Positions 1-7,688 of a stretch of DNA of 64,000 nucleotides are shown here, piece after piece (position 1 is the stretch's first letter; each line of letters opens with the position of its first letter). This DNA is from Roseivivax sp. THAF197b. GTDB lineage: Bacteria; Pseudomonadota; Alphaproteobacteria; Rhodobacterales; Rhodobacteraceae. The stretch covers positions 720,001 to 784,000 of the forward strand of contig NZ_CP045318.1 of NCBI RefSeq assembly GCF_009363255.1, written 5' to 3'. A program made the translations under genes and the position numbers. The notes beneath the pieces were generated by a model. It was not told the DNA's origin. It saw only the letters and a program-made list of their open reading frames with translations, and did not search any database.

Positions 1-239
1 GACGCCATCATGCCCGGCAGATGCGCGGCCCCGCCGGCACCCGCGATGATCACCTTGAGGCCGCGGTCCACCGCCGTCTTGCCGTAATCCCACAGACGGT
101 CCGGCGTGCGATGCGCGGACACGATCCGCGCCTCATAGGGAATACCCAGCGCCTCCAGCATGTCGGCAGCTTCCTTCATGGTGGGCCAGTCCGACTGGCT
201 GCCCATGATCAGACCCACTTTCACCGCGATCGCGTCCAT
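1..239 (-). CDS. purE: 5-(carboxyamino)imidazole ribonucleotide mutase, 3' part missing
   Basis: N-terminal about 79 residues of PurE, cut by the window edge. PurE interconverts N5-CAIR and CAIR in purine synthesis in the cytoplasm. The translation starts [18 protein letters not shown], where the GSxSD loop binds the phosphate of the nucleotide. It continues with a SAHRTPDR motif and a [11 protein letters not shown] segment, all hallmarks of class I PurE. The ATG lies at 239-237. The next gene upstream on the same strand (DUF465) ends 48 bp away. Identity is secure; the C-terminus is not visible. Confidence 0.93.
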   Translation of the reverse strand, partial: MDAIAVKVGLIMGSQSDWPTMKEAADMLEALGIPYEARIVSAHRTPDRLWDYGKTAVDRGLKVIIAGAGGAAHLPGMMA

Positions 240-287
240 TGGCTGTCCCCTGCAACGTTCAGCGTCGGGTTAGCCCGCCCCGCGAAA

Positions 288-512
288 TTACGCAATGATA
301 TCGGGAAAGAGGCGGTCTTCGATATACGCGATCATGTCCTTGAGCTGGAGCTTGCGCTTCTTCAGCCGCTGGATCGTCAAGGCATCCGACGTGCCGCGCT
401 CCTGCAGGGCGCGGATGGCCTCGTCGAGGTCGCGATGTTCGCTTTTCAGAACCTGCAATTCGATGCGGAGCACCTCGTCCGATTTCATCGAGATATCGTT
501 GAACGCGTTCAT
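288..512 (-). CDS. DUF465 (YdcH) family small coiled-coil protein
   Basis: A 74-residue protein starting MNAFNDISMKSDEVLRIELQ. It has the short helical DUF465/YdcH pattern: an acidic-basic heptad stretch (EHRDLDEAIRAL, about residues 25-37), then a basic RLKKRKLQLKD segment (residues 49-59) and IAYIEDRL. It is probably a cytoplasmic helical hairpin; the family function is not established. The start at 512 was chosen because a longer in-frame extension upstream runs antisense through hsp20 and has no family similarity. It reads toward purE and is divergent from hsp20. Confidence 0.8.
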   Translation of the reverse strand: MNAFNDISMKSDEVLRIELQVLKSEHRDLDEAIRALQERGTSDALTIQRLKKRKLQLKDMIAYIEDRLFPDIIA

Positions 513-597
513 TGACTGTCCTTGAAGCCGATGGTGCAGGAGCCCCGAAAATAACGAATTTGCGGTCTTAGGCCTAGCCCCAAAGCAGGGCTCAGAC

Positions 598-626
598 CTT
601 GCAAGCTGCGAAATGTGCTCCCATAT
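598..626 (+). promoter_or_regulatory. Sigma-32 (RpoH)-type promoter of hsp20
   Basis: CTTGCAA at 598-604 and CCCATAT at 620-626 are separated by 15 bp. The E. coli sigma-32 consensus is CTTGAAA, 11-16 bp, CCCATnT, so there is one mismatch in the -35 and none in the -10. It lies 63 bp upstream of the hsp20 start on the same strand, the expected place for a heat-shock promoter. The same arrangement with the same 15-bp spacing precedes rpoH at 44088-44116. Confidence 0.75.
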
Positions 627-689
627 TTTGGATAAGGATCGCCAGAACGGGGTCCGAAGATGACGATCGCTTGCGAAAAGGATGCGTCG

Positions 690-1100
690 ATGACGAAAAT
701 GACTCTGGGGTCCCATCCCCACATGCTGGGTTTCGAGCAGCTCGAGCGCCTTCTTGAACGGACCGCGAAGTCCTCGGAGGGCTACCCGCCATACAATATC
801 GAGCGCACGGCGGAAGATGCCTACCGCATCACGCTGGCCGTTGCAGGGTTCGCCGAGAAGGACCTGTCGATCACCGTCGAGGACCGGCAACTCGTTGTGC
901 GCGGCCGCCAGTCCGAGGACGAGCCGGATCGCGTCTACCTGCATCGGGGCATCGCGGCCCGCCAGTTCCAGCGCAGCTTCGTGCTGGCAGACGGGGTCGA
1001 GGTTGGTGAAGCCATCCTCGAGAACGGTTTGCTCCATGTGGACCTGACCGTCGCGCGGCCCGAACCGGTGGTGCAGAACATTCAGATAAAGCGGGGATGA
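690..1100 (+). CDS. Hsp20 family small heat-shock chaperone
   Basis: A 136-residue alpha-crystallin-type holdase that binds unfolding proteins in the cytoplasm. The N-terminal arm (MTKMTLGSHPHMLGFEQLERL) is the Rhodobacterales type. The crystallin domain runs from about residue 37 (YNIERTAEDAYRITLAVAGF) to the end, with VEDRQLVVRGRQ and the GLLHVDL strand near the C-terminus in place of the classical GVLTV motif. ATG at 690 was chosen over the in-frame ATG at 660 because AAAAGGA at 676-682 lies 7 nt ahead of it. A DUF1150 gene follows 4 bp downstream, and an RpoH-type promoter lies upstream, so heat-shock control is likely. Confidence 0.9.
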   Translation: MTKMTLGSHPHMLGFEQLERLLERTAKSSEGYPPYNIERTAEDAYRITLAVAGFAEKDLSITVEDRQLVVRGRQSEDEPDRVYLHRGIAARQFQRSFVLADGVEVGEAILENGLLHVDLTVARPEPVVQNIQIKRG

Positions 1101-1104
1101 GCAG

Positions 1105-1332
1105 ATGAATACAGCTTTCGACTTCTCGAAATTCGAACAGGACCGCATGGTCTATATCCGGCCCGTCAAAGTGGCCGATCTGCCCGAGGATGTGCGCGAG
1201 CACGCAGACGGCAGCGATGAACTTTACGCCGTGCACGCGACCGACGGCGAGCGTCTGGCGCTGGTCAAGGAGCGGAACCTCGCGTTCATCCTGGCACGGC
1301 AGAACGATATGAGCCCGGTGACGGTGCACTGA
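1105..1332 (+). CDS. DUF1150 family protein
   Basis: A 75-residue protein (MNTAFDFSKFEQDRMVYIRPV) with the DUF1150 pattern: an N-terminal RMVYIRPVKVADLP stretch, a GSDELYAVHATDGERLALV core and a C-terminal FILARQNDMSPVTVH. The family has no proven function. It commonly follows an Hsp20 gene in this group. Here it starts 4 bp after hsp20 and ends before an intrinsic terminator, so the two genes form a small heat-shock operon. It is small and probably cytoplasmic. Confidence 0.88.
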   Translation: MNTAFDFSKFEQDRMVYIRPVKVADLPEDVREHADGSDELYAVHATDGERLALVKERNLAFILARQNDMSPVTVH

Positions 1333-1357
1333 GCCAGGGCATGAGCCGAACGTGACG

Positions 1358-1383
1358 AAGCCGCCCTTCGGGGCGGCTTTTCT
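1358..1383 (+). terminator. Rho-independent terminator of hsp20-DUF1150
   Basis: AAGCCGCCC, a TTCG tetraloop, then GGGCGGCTT and a T-rich tail. It sits 25 bp after the DUF1150 stop. Confidence 0.9.
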
Positions 1384-1404
1384 GTTTCTGGTTGCCCTTT
1401 ATCC

Positions 1405-1441
1405 GAGAAAAAAGGCCCCCGTCAATGACGAGGGGGCCTTT
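1405..1441 (-). terminator. Terminator of the sulfate adenylyltransferase gene
   Basis: Inverted repeat AAGGCCCCC/GGGGGCCTT around a short loop. Read on the minus strand it is followed by a T run (complement of 1407-1413). It lies 20 bp beyond the stop codon at 1462. Confidence 0.88.
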
Positions 1442-1461
1442 GCCGTATCTGACTTTCGGGA

Positions 1462-3540
1462 TCACTCGCCTGCAATCAGGCCCATGGATTCGAGCTTCAG
1501 CAGAACCTGGTGGGCGCAATTGTCGACGAAGGTGCCTTCGGTCTCGACGCGCAGTTCGGGGTTCTCGGGCACGTCATACGGGTCGGAGATGCCGGTGAAT
1601 TCCTTGATCTTGCCTTCCCGCGCCAGCTTGTAGAGGCCCTTGCGGTCGCGGCGTTCGCATTCCTCCAGCGAGGTGGCGACGTGCACCTCGACAAAGGCGC
1701 CGTATTGCTCGATCTCCTCGCGCACGGCGCGGCGGGTGGCGGCATATGGCGCGATGGGTGCACAGATGGCGATACCGCCATTCTTGGTGATCTCGGAGGC
1801 GACATAGCCGATGCGCCGGATGTTCAGGTCGCGGTGCTCTTTCGAGAAGCCCAGCTCGGAGCTGAGGTTCTTCCGCACGATATCGCCGTCCAGAAGCGTG
1901 ACCGGGCGGCCGCCCATCTCCATCAGCTTGACCATGAGCGCGTTGGCGATGGTCGATTTGCCGGAGCCGGAGAAGCCGGTGAAGAACACGGTGAAACCCT
2001 GCTCGGAGCGCGGCGGCGAGGTGCGGCGCAGCTGTGCCACCACTTCGGGGAAGGAGAACCAATCGGGGATCTCCAGGCCTTCGCGCAGGCGGCGGCGCAG
2101 CTCGGTGCCCGAGATGTTCAGGATGGTGACGTCATCCTTGTCCTCGATCTCGTCGATGGCCTCGTACTGGGCGCGTTCCTGCACATAGACCATGTGCTTG
2201 AAGGGCACCATCTCGATGCCGATCTCGTCCTTGTACTGGGTGAAGAGGTCCTGCGCGTCGTAAGGCCCGTAGAAATCCTCGCCCTGGGAATTCTTGCCCG
2301 GGCCCGCGTGGTCGCGGCCCACGATGAAATGGGTGCAGCCGTGATTGGCGCGAATGAGACCGTGCCAGACCGCCTCGCGCGGGCCCGCCATGCGCATGGC
2401 GAGGTTCAGCAGGCTCATCGTCGTGGTAGCGTTCGGGTACTTGTCGAGCACCGCCTCGTAGCAGCGCACGCGGGTGAAGTGATCCACGTCGCCGGGCTTC
2501 GTCATGCCGACGATCGGGTGGATCAGCAGGTTGGCCTGCGCCTCGCGGGCGGCACGGAAGGTCAGCTCCTGGTGCGCGCGGTGCAGCGGGTTGCGGGTCT
2601 GGAAGGCCACGACCTTGCGCCAGCCAAGCTTGCGGAAGCGTGCGCGCAGCTCGTTGGGCGTGTCGCGGGTGGCGCGGAAATCGTAATGAGTGGGCGGCTG
2701 GATGCCGGTGACCGGCCCGCCGAGATAGACCTTGCCCGCCTGGTTGTGCAGGTAGTTGACCGCCGGATGCGCATCGTCGTCGGCCCCGAAGACCTTCTCG
2801 GCCTCGCGCGCCTTGTTGGGCACCCATTTGTCGGTGATGGTCATCGTGGCGAGGATCACGCCTTCCTGGTCACGCAGGGCGATGTCCTGGTTCAGCTCGA
2901 TCTTGTCGGCGAATTCCTCGGAGACGTCGAGCGTGATCGGCATCGGCCAGAGCGATCCGTCCGCAAGGCGCATCGTCTCGACCACGCTGTCGTAATCGGC
3001 CTCGGTCAGGAAGCCCTTGAGCGGGTAGAAGCCGCCATTCATCAGCAGTTCCAGGTCGCAGATCTGGCGCGGGGACAGGTCCCAGCTGGTCAGATCACCC
3101 GCCTCGACCTTCAGTTTCTGGGCGCTGTCATAAGACACATAGAGTTCGGGAAGAGGGGCGAGATTGTTTTGCATCAGAGAGGTCCTGGTAACGATGGGAA
3201 CAAATTGGCTGTGCGTGCCGGTGAGTTCGGCGTGGAGCGCGTCGAATTCGGCGAATTTGCGCGCGAGGAAGCGATCTGCGAGGCGCGCCTTTTCGGACGC
3301 GCCGCGGAGGGTCAGGGAATAGGCGAAGCGCTGCCGCCGATCTGGCCCGTCGCGGTGGGAAATGCTGACAAGCCCGGCCTCGGAGGCCGCGCGCAGATAG
3401 GTATTGAGCCGCCCGAGGGAAATACCGAGCGCCTCCGCCGTGGCCCGCTGCGACGCCTCGGGCGCGCGGTCGAGCTGGCGGAGCAGACGGAAGAGCTGGT
3501 CCTCTTCCGGAAGGCTCGGTGTTGCGGGCAAAGCGGTCAT
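1462..3540 (-). CDS. Winged-helix domain fused to bifunctional sulfate adenylyltransferase/APS kinase
   Basis: This open frame encodes 692 residues from the ATG at 3540. Residues about 10-112 form a winged-helix DNA-binding domain of the MarR/EPS-associated type (EEDQLFRLLRQLD, then EALGISLGRLNTYLRAASEAGLV, then a basic wing). From residue 123 (MQNNLAPLPELYVSY) it is a complete 570-residue enzyme. The ATP sulfurylase part has QTRNPLHRAHQEL and GRDHAGPG. The APS kinase part has the P-loop GFSGSGKST and LLDGDIVRKNL. It makes PAPS from sulfate. An internal ATG at 3174 has an AGGA 8 nt ahead, so a stand-alone enzyme may also be made. A GTG at 3579 would place the palindrome 3561-3580 inside the gene and is less likely. 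No stop separates the two parts. The fusion is what the sequence shows; its function as a regulator is inferred. Confidence 0.88.
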   Translation of the reverse strand: MTALPATPSLPEEDQLFRLLRQLDRAPEASQRATAEALGISLGRLNTYLRAASEAGLVSISHRDGPDRRQRFAYSLTLRGASEKARLADRFLARKFAEFDALHAELTGTHSQFVPIVTRTSLMQNNLAPLPELYVSYDSAQKLKVEAGDLTSWDLSPRQICDLELLMNGGFYPLKGFLTEADYDSVVETMRLADGSLWPMPITLDVSEEFADKIELNQDIALRDQEGVILATMTITDKWVPNKAREAEKVFGADDDAHPAVNYLHNQAGKVYLGGPVTGIQPPTHYDFRATRDTPNELRARFRKLGWRKVVAFQTRNPLHRAHQELTFRAAREAQANLLIHPIVGMTKPGDVDHFTRVRCYEAVLDKYPNATTTMSLLNLAMRMAGPREAVWHGLIRANHGCTHFIVGRDHAGPGKNSQGEDFYGPYDAQDLFTQYKDEIGIEMVPFKHMVYVQERAQYEAIDEIEDKDDVTILNISGTELRRRLREGLEIPDWFSFPEVVAQLRRTSPPRSEQGFTVFFTGFSGSGKSTIANALMVKLMEMGGRPVTLLDGDIVRKNLSSELGFSKEHRDLNIRRIGYVASEITKNGGIAICAPIAPYAATRRAVREEIEQYGAFVEVHVATSLEECERRDRKGLYKLAREGKIKEFTGISDPYDVPENPELRVETEGTFVDNCAHQVLLKLESMGLIAGE

Positions 3541-3560
3541 GAATGGACCCGGCTCAAAAG

Positions 3561-3580
3561 TGTGTTCAGCGCTGAACACA
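3561..3580. promoter_or_regulatory. Perfect 20-bp palindrome, likely operator of the fused sulfate gene
   Basis: TGTGTTCAGCGCTGAACACA is identical on both strands. It lies 20 bp upstream of the ATG at 3540, the usual place for a repressor site. Because the downstream gene begins with a winged-helix domain, autoregulation is the simplest guess, but the binding protein is unknown. Confidence 0.6.
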
Positions 3581-3687
3581 TTTCACAGGATGCCGCGTCT
3601 GGGAACCCCATTTCTGGCCGACGCGCCATTTGTTGCCGAATTGCTGCTTTGCGGCGTGCGCATGGCGGCGGGGATGGGATCCCGCCA

Positions 3688-3716
3688 CAAAAAACGCCCC
3701 ACGATTGCGGGGCGTT
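3688..3716 (-). terminator. Terminator of trxB
   Basis: AACGCCCC/GGGGCGTT hairpin followed, on the minus strand, by a T run. It lies 40 bp beyond the trxB stop. Confidence 0.88.
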
Positions 3717-3755
3717 CGATCCTGATCAGGCTGAAAGGCGGGTGCAGCTGCGGCC

Positions 3756-4763
3756 TTATTCGGCCGCGCTGTCCACCGGGGCGCCATAGCCCAAGGGCAT
3801 GGTTTCGTCCTTGCCCTCGTCGAGGTCCTGCTCCGCTAGCCAGCGCTCCGCTTCAAGCGCGGCCATGCAGCCCATGCCCGCCGAAGTCACGGCTTGCCGG
3901 TACTTGTGATCGGTCAGGTCGCCCGCGGCGAAGACACCGGGGATCGAGGTCTCGGTCGAATCGGGCTTCGTGACCACGTAGCCGCCCATATGCGTCTCAA
4001 GCACGTCCTTTACGAGCTCGTTTGCCGGCGCGTGGCCGATGGCGACGAAGACGCCCTTGGCGGGGATCTCCGTGATCTCGCCGGTCTCGACATGCTTGAC
4101 GCGCACACCTTCGACGCCAAGCGGGCTCTCCGTGCCCACAACCTCGTCGAGTTGGTGATGCCAGAGCGTCTCGATCTTGGGGTTCTTGAACAGGCGGTCC
4201 TGCAGGATCTTCTCCGCGCGCAGCTCGTCCCGGCGGTGGATCAGCGTGACCTTGGAGGCAAAGTTCGTCAGGAACAGCGCCTCTTCCACGGCCGTGTTGC
4301 CACCGCCGATCACGACGATTTCCTGCCCGCGATAGAAGAAGCCGTCACATGTGGCACAGGCAGAGACGCCGAAGCCCTTGAACTTCTCCTCCGACGGCAG
4401 GCCCAGCCATTTCGCGCGCGCGCCAGTGGCCAGGATCAGCGAGTCGGCCGTGTAGGTCGTGCCGCTGTCGGAATGGGCCACGAAGGGGCGCTGGTCGAAA
4501 TCGACCTTGGTGATGATGTCGCCAATGATCTCCGTGCCCATGGCGCGGGCATGGGCTTCCATGCGCACCATCAGGTCGGGGCCCTGTACCTCGGTATCGC
4601 CGGGCCAGTTCTCGACCTCGGTGGTGGTGGTCAGCTGGCCGCCCGGCTCGATGCCCTGAACGAGGATCGGCTCCAGCATGGCGCGGCTTGCATAGACGCC
4701 CGCGGTATAGCCCGCAGGCCCCGACCCGATAATGAGAACCTTCGTGTGCTTGGTCTCGGACAT
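3756..4763 (-). CDS. trxB: Thioredoxin-disulfide reductase
   Basis: A 335-residue flavoprotein that uses NADPH to reduce thioredoxin. The FAD-binding [16 protein letters not shown] motif is at about residues 13-28. The redox-active CATC is in [11 protein letters not shown]. The NADPH-binding [14 protein letters not shown] and the C-terminal [25 protein letters not shown] are intact. The C-terminus carries a short extra tail ([22 protein letters not shown]). The ATG at 4763 has GGAGG ahead; the further open frame upstream has no similarity. It is divergent from an Lrp/AsnC regulator, which may control it. Confidence 0.95.
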   Translation of the reverse strand: MSETKHTKVLIIGSGPAGYTAGVYASRAMLEPILVQGIEPGGQLTTTTEVENWPGDTEVQGPDLMVRMEAHARAMGTEIIGDIITKVDFDQRPFVAHSDSGTTYTADSLILATGARAKWLGLPSEEKFKGFGVSACATCDGFFYRGQEIVVIGGGNTAVEEALFLTNFASKVTLIHRRDELRAEKILQDRLFKNPKIETLWHHQLDEVVGTESPLGVEGVRVKHVETGEITEIPAKGVFVAIGHAPANELVKDVLETHMGGYVVTKPDSTETSIPGVFAAGDLTDHKYRQAVTSAGMGCMAALEAERWLAEQDLDEGKDETMPLGYGAPVDSAAE

Positions 4764-4911
4764 TGAAGCAGCCTCCGGCGCGCGAGTTGTATCCTTGTTG
4801 AAAGGGCATATACGCATCCCGTGGTCGCGGTGCAAACCCCATGCCCGTGATCGCGCATTCGGTCCGATACATTCCAATTTTAGAAGATAATTTCTCGTCT
4901 GCGACATAATA

Positions 4912-4939
4912 TTGCGCTCGGCGCCGACGGTGCTATAAC
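4912..4939 (+). promoter_or_regulatory. Possible sigma-70 promoter of the Lrp-type gene
   Basis: TTGCGC at 4912-4917 and TATAAC at 4934-4939 with a 16-bp spacer, in an AT-rich patch of the 204-bp trxB/lrp divergent region. The -10 is good, the -35 weak. Start of the gene is 28 bp downstream. Confidence 0.4.
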
Positions 4940-4967
4940 AATCCCAAATTCAGCATGGAGCACAGCA

Positions 4968-5468
4968 ATGCCCAGCCACAGGCTCGATCCGATCGACCGA
5001 AAAATTCTGGCCGAGTTGCAGGCGGATGGGCGCATGACCAATGTCGAGCTGGCCAAACGCGTCGGGATTTCGGCCCCGCCCTGCCTGCGGCGCGTGCGCG
5101 CGCTGGAGGAACAGGGCTTCATTCGTGGCTACCATGCCGATGTCGATCCGCGCTCACTGGGCTTCGAGGTGCAGGTCTTCGCGATGGTCGGGCTGCAAAG
5201 CCAGGCGGAGGCGGATCTGTCCGCCTTCGAGGCGCGGTGCCGCGACTGGCCGCTCGTGCGAGAATGTCACATGCTCAATGGCGAGGTCGACTTCGTGCTG
5301 AAATGCGTCTCGCCCGACCTCTCGACCTTCCAAAGCTTCCTGACCGGACAGCTTCTGACCGCGCCCAATGTCGGCAGCGTGAAGACATCGCTGGTCATTC
5401 GCGGGGCCAAGGACGAGCCTGGCGTGCCGTTCGATGTGCTGGAAGAGCGGCTGTCGCGGAGCGCCTGA
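4968..5468 (+). CDS. Lrp/AsnC family transcriptional regulator
   Basis: A 166-residue regulator. Residues 1-60 are the Lrp/AsnC helix-turn-helix (LDPIDRKILAELQADGRMTNVELAKRVGISAPPCLRRVRALEEQGFI). It is followed by GYHADVDPRSLGF and the RAM/AsnC ligand-binding domain to the end. These proteins bind DNA as dimers or octamers and respond to amino acids. The ATG at 4968 follows a GGAGCACAGCA stretch. It is divergent from trxB with an AT-rich space that could hold its binding sites. The effector cannot be told from sequence. Confidence 0.9.
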   Translation: MPSHRLDPIDRKILAELQADGRMTNVELAKRVGISAPPCLRRVRALEEQGFIRGYHADVDPRSLGFEVQVFAMVGLQSQAEADLSAFEARCRDWPLVRECHMLNGEVDFVLKCVSPDLSTFQSFLTGQLLTAPNVGSVKTSLVIRGAKDEPGVPFDVLEERLSRSA

Positions 5469-5534
5469 GCCGACGCAGCCTCGGTTGGAGCAGGCCGGAC
5501 CAGGGCGCAAAGCGGCAGTGATAAGCTTCGAAAG

Positions 5535-6323
5535 CTAGACCGCGAGACGCATCGCCGCTTCGCGCGACGTGCGCGGATAGCCGAGATCGCCCATATCCGA
5601 CAGCTCCTGCACATTCGGAAAGAGCGACAGGAATGTCTCCATGCGATCCGGGCCGAGGCTGCGGCGCAGGCCGGGGCCGGGATGGTAGCTTTCCATCTCG
5701 ATGCCGCCGATGTTCAGAACACCGTGATTGCGCAGGCCGATATGGAACATCTGAACCGAGCCGCCGGGCTGGATCGGGATGACCCGCTCGCCATCGGCGA
5801 AATCCGCGAGCGGCACGAAGACGGCGTCATGGCCGATCACCGCACGGAAGGCGTCGCGGCGCACGAGAATGCGGGCTGACGGGCCGAAGATCATGTCGCT
5901 TGCGGGCGCTTCGGGGCCGAACGCGCCGGCCGTGACGCGGTAAAGCGTGGTCAGGATACTGTCGCTGTCCTCGACGCGGGGGACGTATGTCGTGGAGCCG
6001 ATCCAATGGATGGGCTCGGACCCGCCTGCGGTCTGGATGTAATCGCCGGGCAGAAGATCCTCGACGGCAACGGGGCCGCCTACGGTCTGCAACAGCGTGC
6101 CGCGCGCGAAGGCGGCAGCCGCTTCCTCGAAGACGGGATCGGCCGGGGCGGTGCGGGATACGGTCTGGACCGAAAGGTCCGGCGAAAGCGCGGCGGCCTC
6201 GTATTTGCGCATGAGTGAGAGAGAGCGCCGAGGCCGCCCAGCCGGACGAGCAAAATGATCCTGACGGACCCTGAGCGAGCGTGGTGCGTCGACACCCGGA
6301 AGCGTCGTGTGGAGACTGGCCAT
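5535..6323 (-). CDS. Hint-domain protein lacking the usual first cysteine
   Basis: A 262-residue protein whose residues about 70-215 match the Hint_2 (hedgehog/intein-type) domain: FARGTLLQTVGGPVAVEDLLPGDYIQT, IHWIGSTTY, GPSARILVRRDAF, FVPLADFADGERVIPI and MESYHPG. In self-processing Hint domains a Cys (or Ser) begins the domain, often as CFxxGT. Here the matching position is Ala (AAAAFARGT), so autocleavage by that route is not expected. The N-terminal 60 residues are basic and unlike the domain. The start has AAAGGTGATC ahead. Single gene, convergent with the Lrp gene. Function unknown. Confidence 0.82.
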   Translation of the reverse strand: MASLHTTLPGVDAPRSLRVRQDHFARPAGRPRRSLSLMRKYEAAALSPDLSVQTVSRTAPADPVFEEAAAAFARGTLLQTVGGPVAVEDLLPGDYIQTAGGSEPIHWIGSTTYVPRVEDSDSILTTLYRVTAGAFGPEAPASDMIFGPSARILVRRDAFRAVIGHDAVFVPLADFADGERVIPIQPGGSVQMFHIGLRNHGVLNIGGIEMESYHPGPGLRRSLGPDRMETFLSLFPNVQELSDMGDLGYPRTSREAAMRLAV

Positions 6324-6432
6324 GTGATCACCTTTTAAAGGTTGGTCACATCCGTGCTGGCCCCCACCAACAACGACGAACGGACGTTGCGACTACGTTC
6401 GAGACGATATCGCCTTATTCGACCGGCTGGGT

Positions 6433-6476
6433 CAAAAAAAGAAACGGATTGGAGGCCGCGCGCCGTCCAATCCGTT
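6433..6476 (-). terminator. Terminator of the small basic-protein gene
   Basis: An 11-bp perfect stem AACGGATTGGA/TCCAATCCGTT, followed on the minus strand by a run of seven T. It lies 77 bp beyond the stop at 6553. Confidence 0.85.
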
Positions 6477-6552
6477 GGTCGAGGGAACTTTGTCCTCAGG
6501 TTGCGATCAGTCCTGCCACATTCTGCTTGGCGGTGATCGCGAATCGGCGGGC

Positions 6553-6708
6553 TCAGGCGCGCTTCATCATCGCGGGCTTGGCGTCGCGGCGGGCGATCAT
6601 CGCCGCACGGCGCGATCCGCGCTGCCAGGGCATCTGGGTGTCGCATTCCTCGGCGGCCTTGAGGACGGACTTGATGAAGCGGCGCTGGGGCTTTGCTGTC
6701 GGGGTCAT
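6553..6708 (-). CDS. Small basic hypothetical protein (51 aa)
   Basis: A 51-residue protein starting MTPTAKPQRRFIKSVLK, rich in Arg, Lys, Ala and Met, with a QMPWQRGSRRAAMIARR stretch. I do not recognise a named domain. Support for a real gene: AGGA 8 nt ahead of the ATG at 6708, basic composition with no low-complexity drift, and a strong matching terminator downstream on the same strand. It resembles small hypothetical proteins often seen in this family of bacteria, but that is memory, not a search. It may bind RNA or DNA given its charge; this is inference only. Confidence 0.6.
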   Translation of the reverse strand: MTPTAKPQRRFIKSVLKAAEECDTQMPWQRGSRRAAMIARRDAKPAMMKRA

Positions 6709-6932
6709 GGCTCTGTTCCTTTGGGCGTTTGTTGTCTGGTCGGTATCCTGCGATCCGTTAACCCTAATCTCGCCGGGCATTGGGGCGGCGGTTGGACCGG
6801 TTCGGGACAATTTGACGAAAGCTGTCTTTTTTCACGCCCGTGCCGGGGCAGGGCGGAATTGTTCGCAAAACAAGGACAATCCGCGTGGCTGTTTCCGGCA
6901 GCTCAGCCGAAATGCGACGGAAAATGGGCAGC

Positions 6933-7688
6933 TCAGAGGCGAATGACAGAGATCAGGCGCCCGTAATCGGCCTCTTTCACATGGGTGGCGCGGCGGTAGG
7001 AGAAGAACCGGTCCGGGTCGGCATAGGTGCAATGCCGCGTCCATTCCGCGCGCACGCCCGCCTCGCGCAGCCGGTGCAGACCAAAGGCGGGCAGGTCGAA
7101 ATGCATCCGGTCGCCCGCACCGCCCGCAAAGAAGCGCACATATTCGGGATCTTCCGCAACGAAGGCCTCCAGGAAATCCTGACCGACCTCGTAATTGCGC
7201 TGGCTGATCGTCGGGCCGATCACGGCGTTGATCGCCTCGCGCCGCGCGCCCAGTGCGATCATCGCGTCCACGGTCGCCTCCAGCACCCCGGCGAGGGCGC
7301 CGCGCCAGCCCGCATGGGCCGCGCCGATCACACCCGCTTCCGCATCGGCAAAGAGGATCGGCTGGCAATCGGCCGTCAGCACGCCAAGCGCCACGCCGGG
7401 CTGCGCGGTCACCATCCCGTCGGCACGGGGCAAGGGGGGCGTGAGCGGGCCGGAGACCGTCACCACCTCGGCGGAATGGCATTGATGCACGGTGGTCACG
7501 CCGGTGCCGTCAAGCTCCATCGCCGCGGCGACCCGTTCACGGTTGATGCGCACCATTTCGGATTGGTCGGACGAGCCCGTCCCGCAATTCAGCCCTTGGA
7601 ACACGCCCGACGACGCCCCGCCGCGCCGCGAAAAGAACCCGTGGCGCAGGGGTGCCAATGTGTCGGCCGTGATGATGTCGAGCGTCAT
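6933..7688 (-). CDS. pgeF: Peptidoglycan editing factor PgeF (YfiH/laccase-domain family)
   Basis: A 251-residue protein with the DUF152 Cu-oxidase/multi-copper polyphenol oxidase fold. Family motifs: VHQCHSAEV, DGMVTAQPGVALGVLTADCQPILF and GVIGAAHAGWRGALAGVLE, with the His/Cys zinc site residues (H in VHQCHS, C in ADCQP, H in AAHAGW) all present. In E. coli the family removes wrongly added amino acids from muropeptide precursors; adenosine deaminase activity is known for other members. The ATG at 7688 overlaps the stop of the upstream methyltransferase gene (ATGA), so the genes are translated as an operon with lgt. Confidence 0.9.
   Translation of the reverse strand: MTLDIITADTLAPLRHGFFSRRGGASSGVFQGLNCGTGSSDQSEMVRINRERVAAAMELDGTGVTTVHQCHSAEVVTVSGPLTPPLPRADGMVTAQPGVALGVLTADCQPILFADAEAGVIGAAHAGWRGALAGVLEATVDAMIALGARREAINAVIGPTISQRNYEVGQDFLEAFVAEDPEYVRFFAGGAGDRMHFDLPAFGLHRLREAGVRAEWTRHCTYADPDRFFSYRRATHVKEADYGRLISVIRL

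Noticed and set aside
1510..3789. A 759-residue plus-strand reading frame
   Set aside because: Antisense to the sulfate adenylyltransferase gene; composition (His, Arg, Val, Gly rich) is that of a GC-rich antisense shadow.
6281..6946. A 221-residue plus-strand reading frame
   Set aside because: It crosses a terminator hairpin and is antisense to the small basic gene; no motif.
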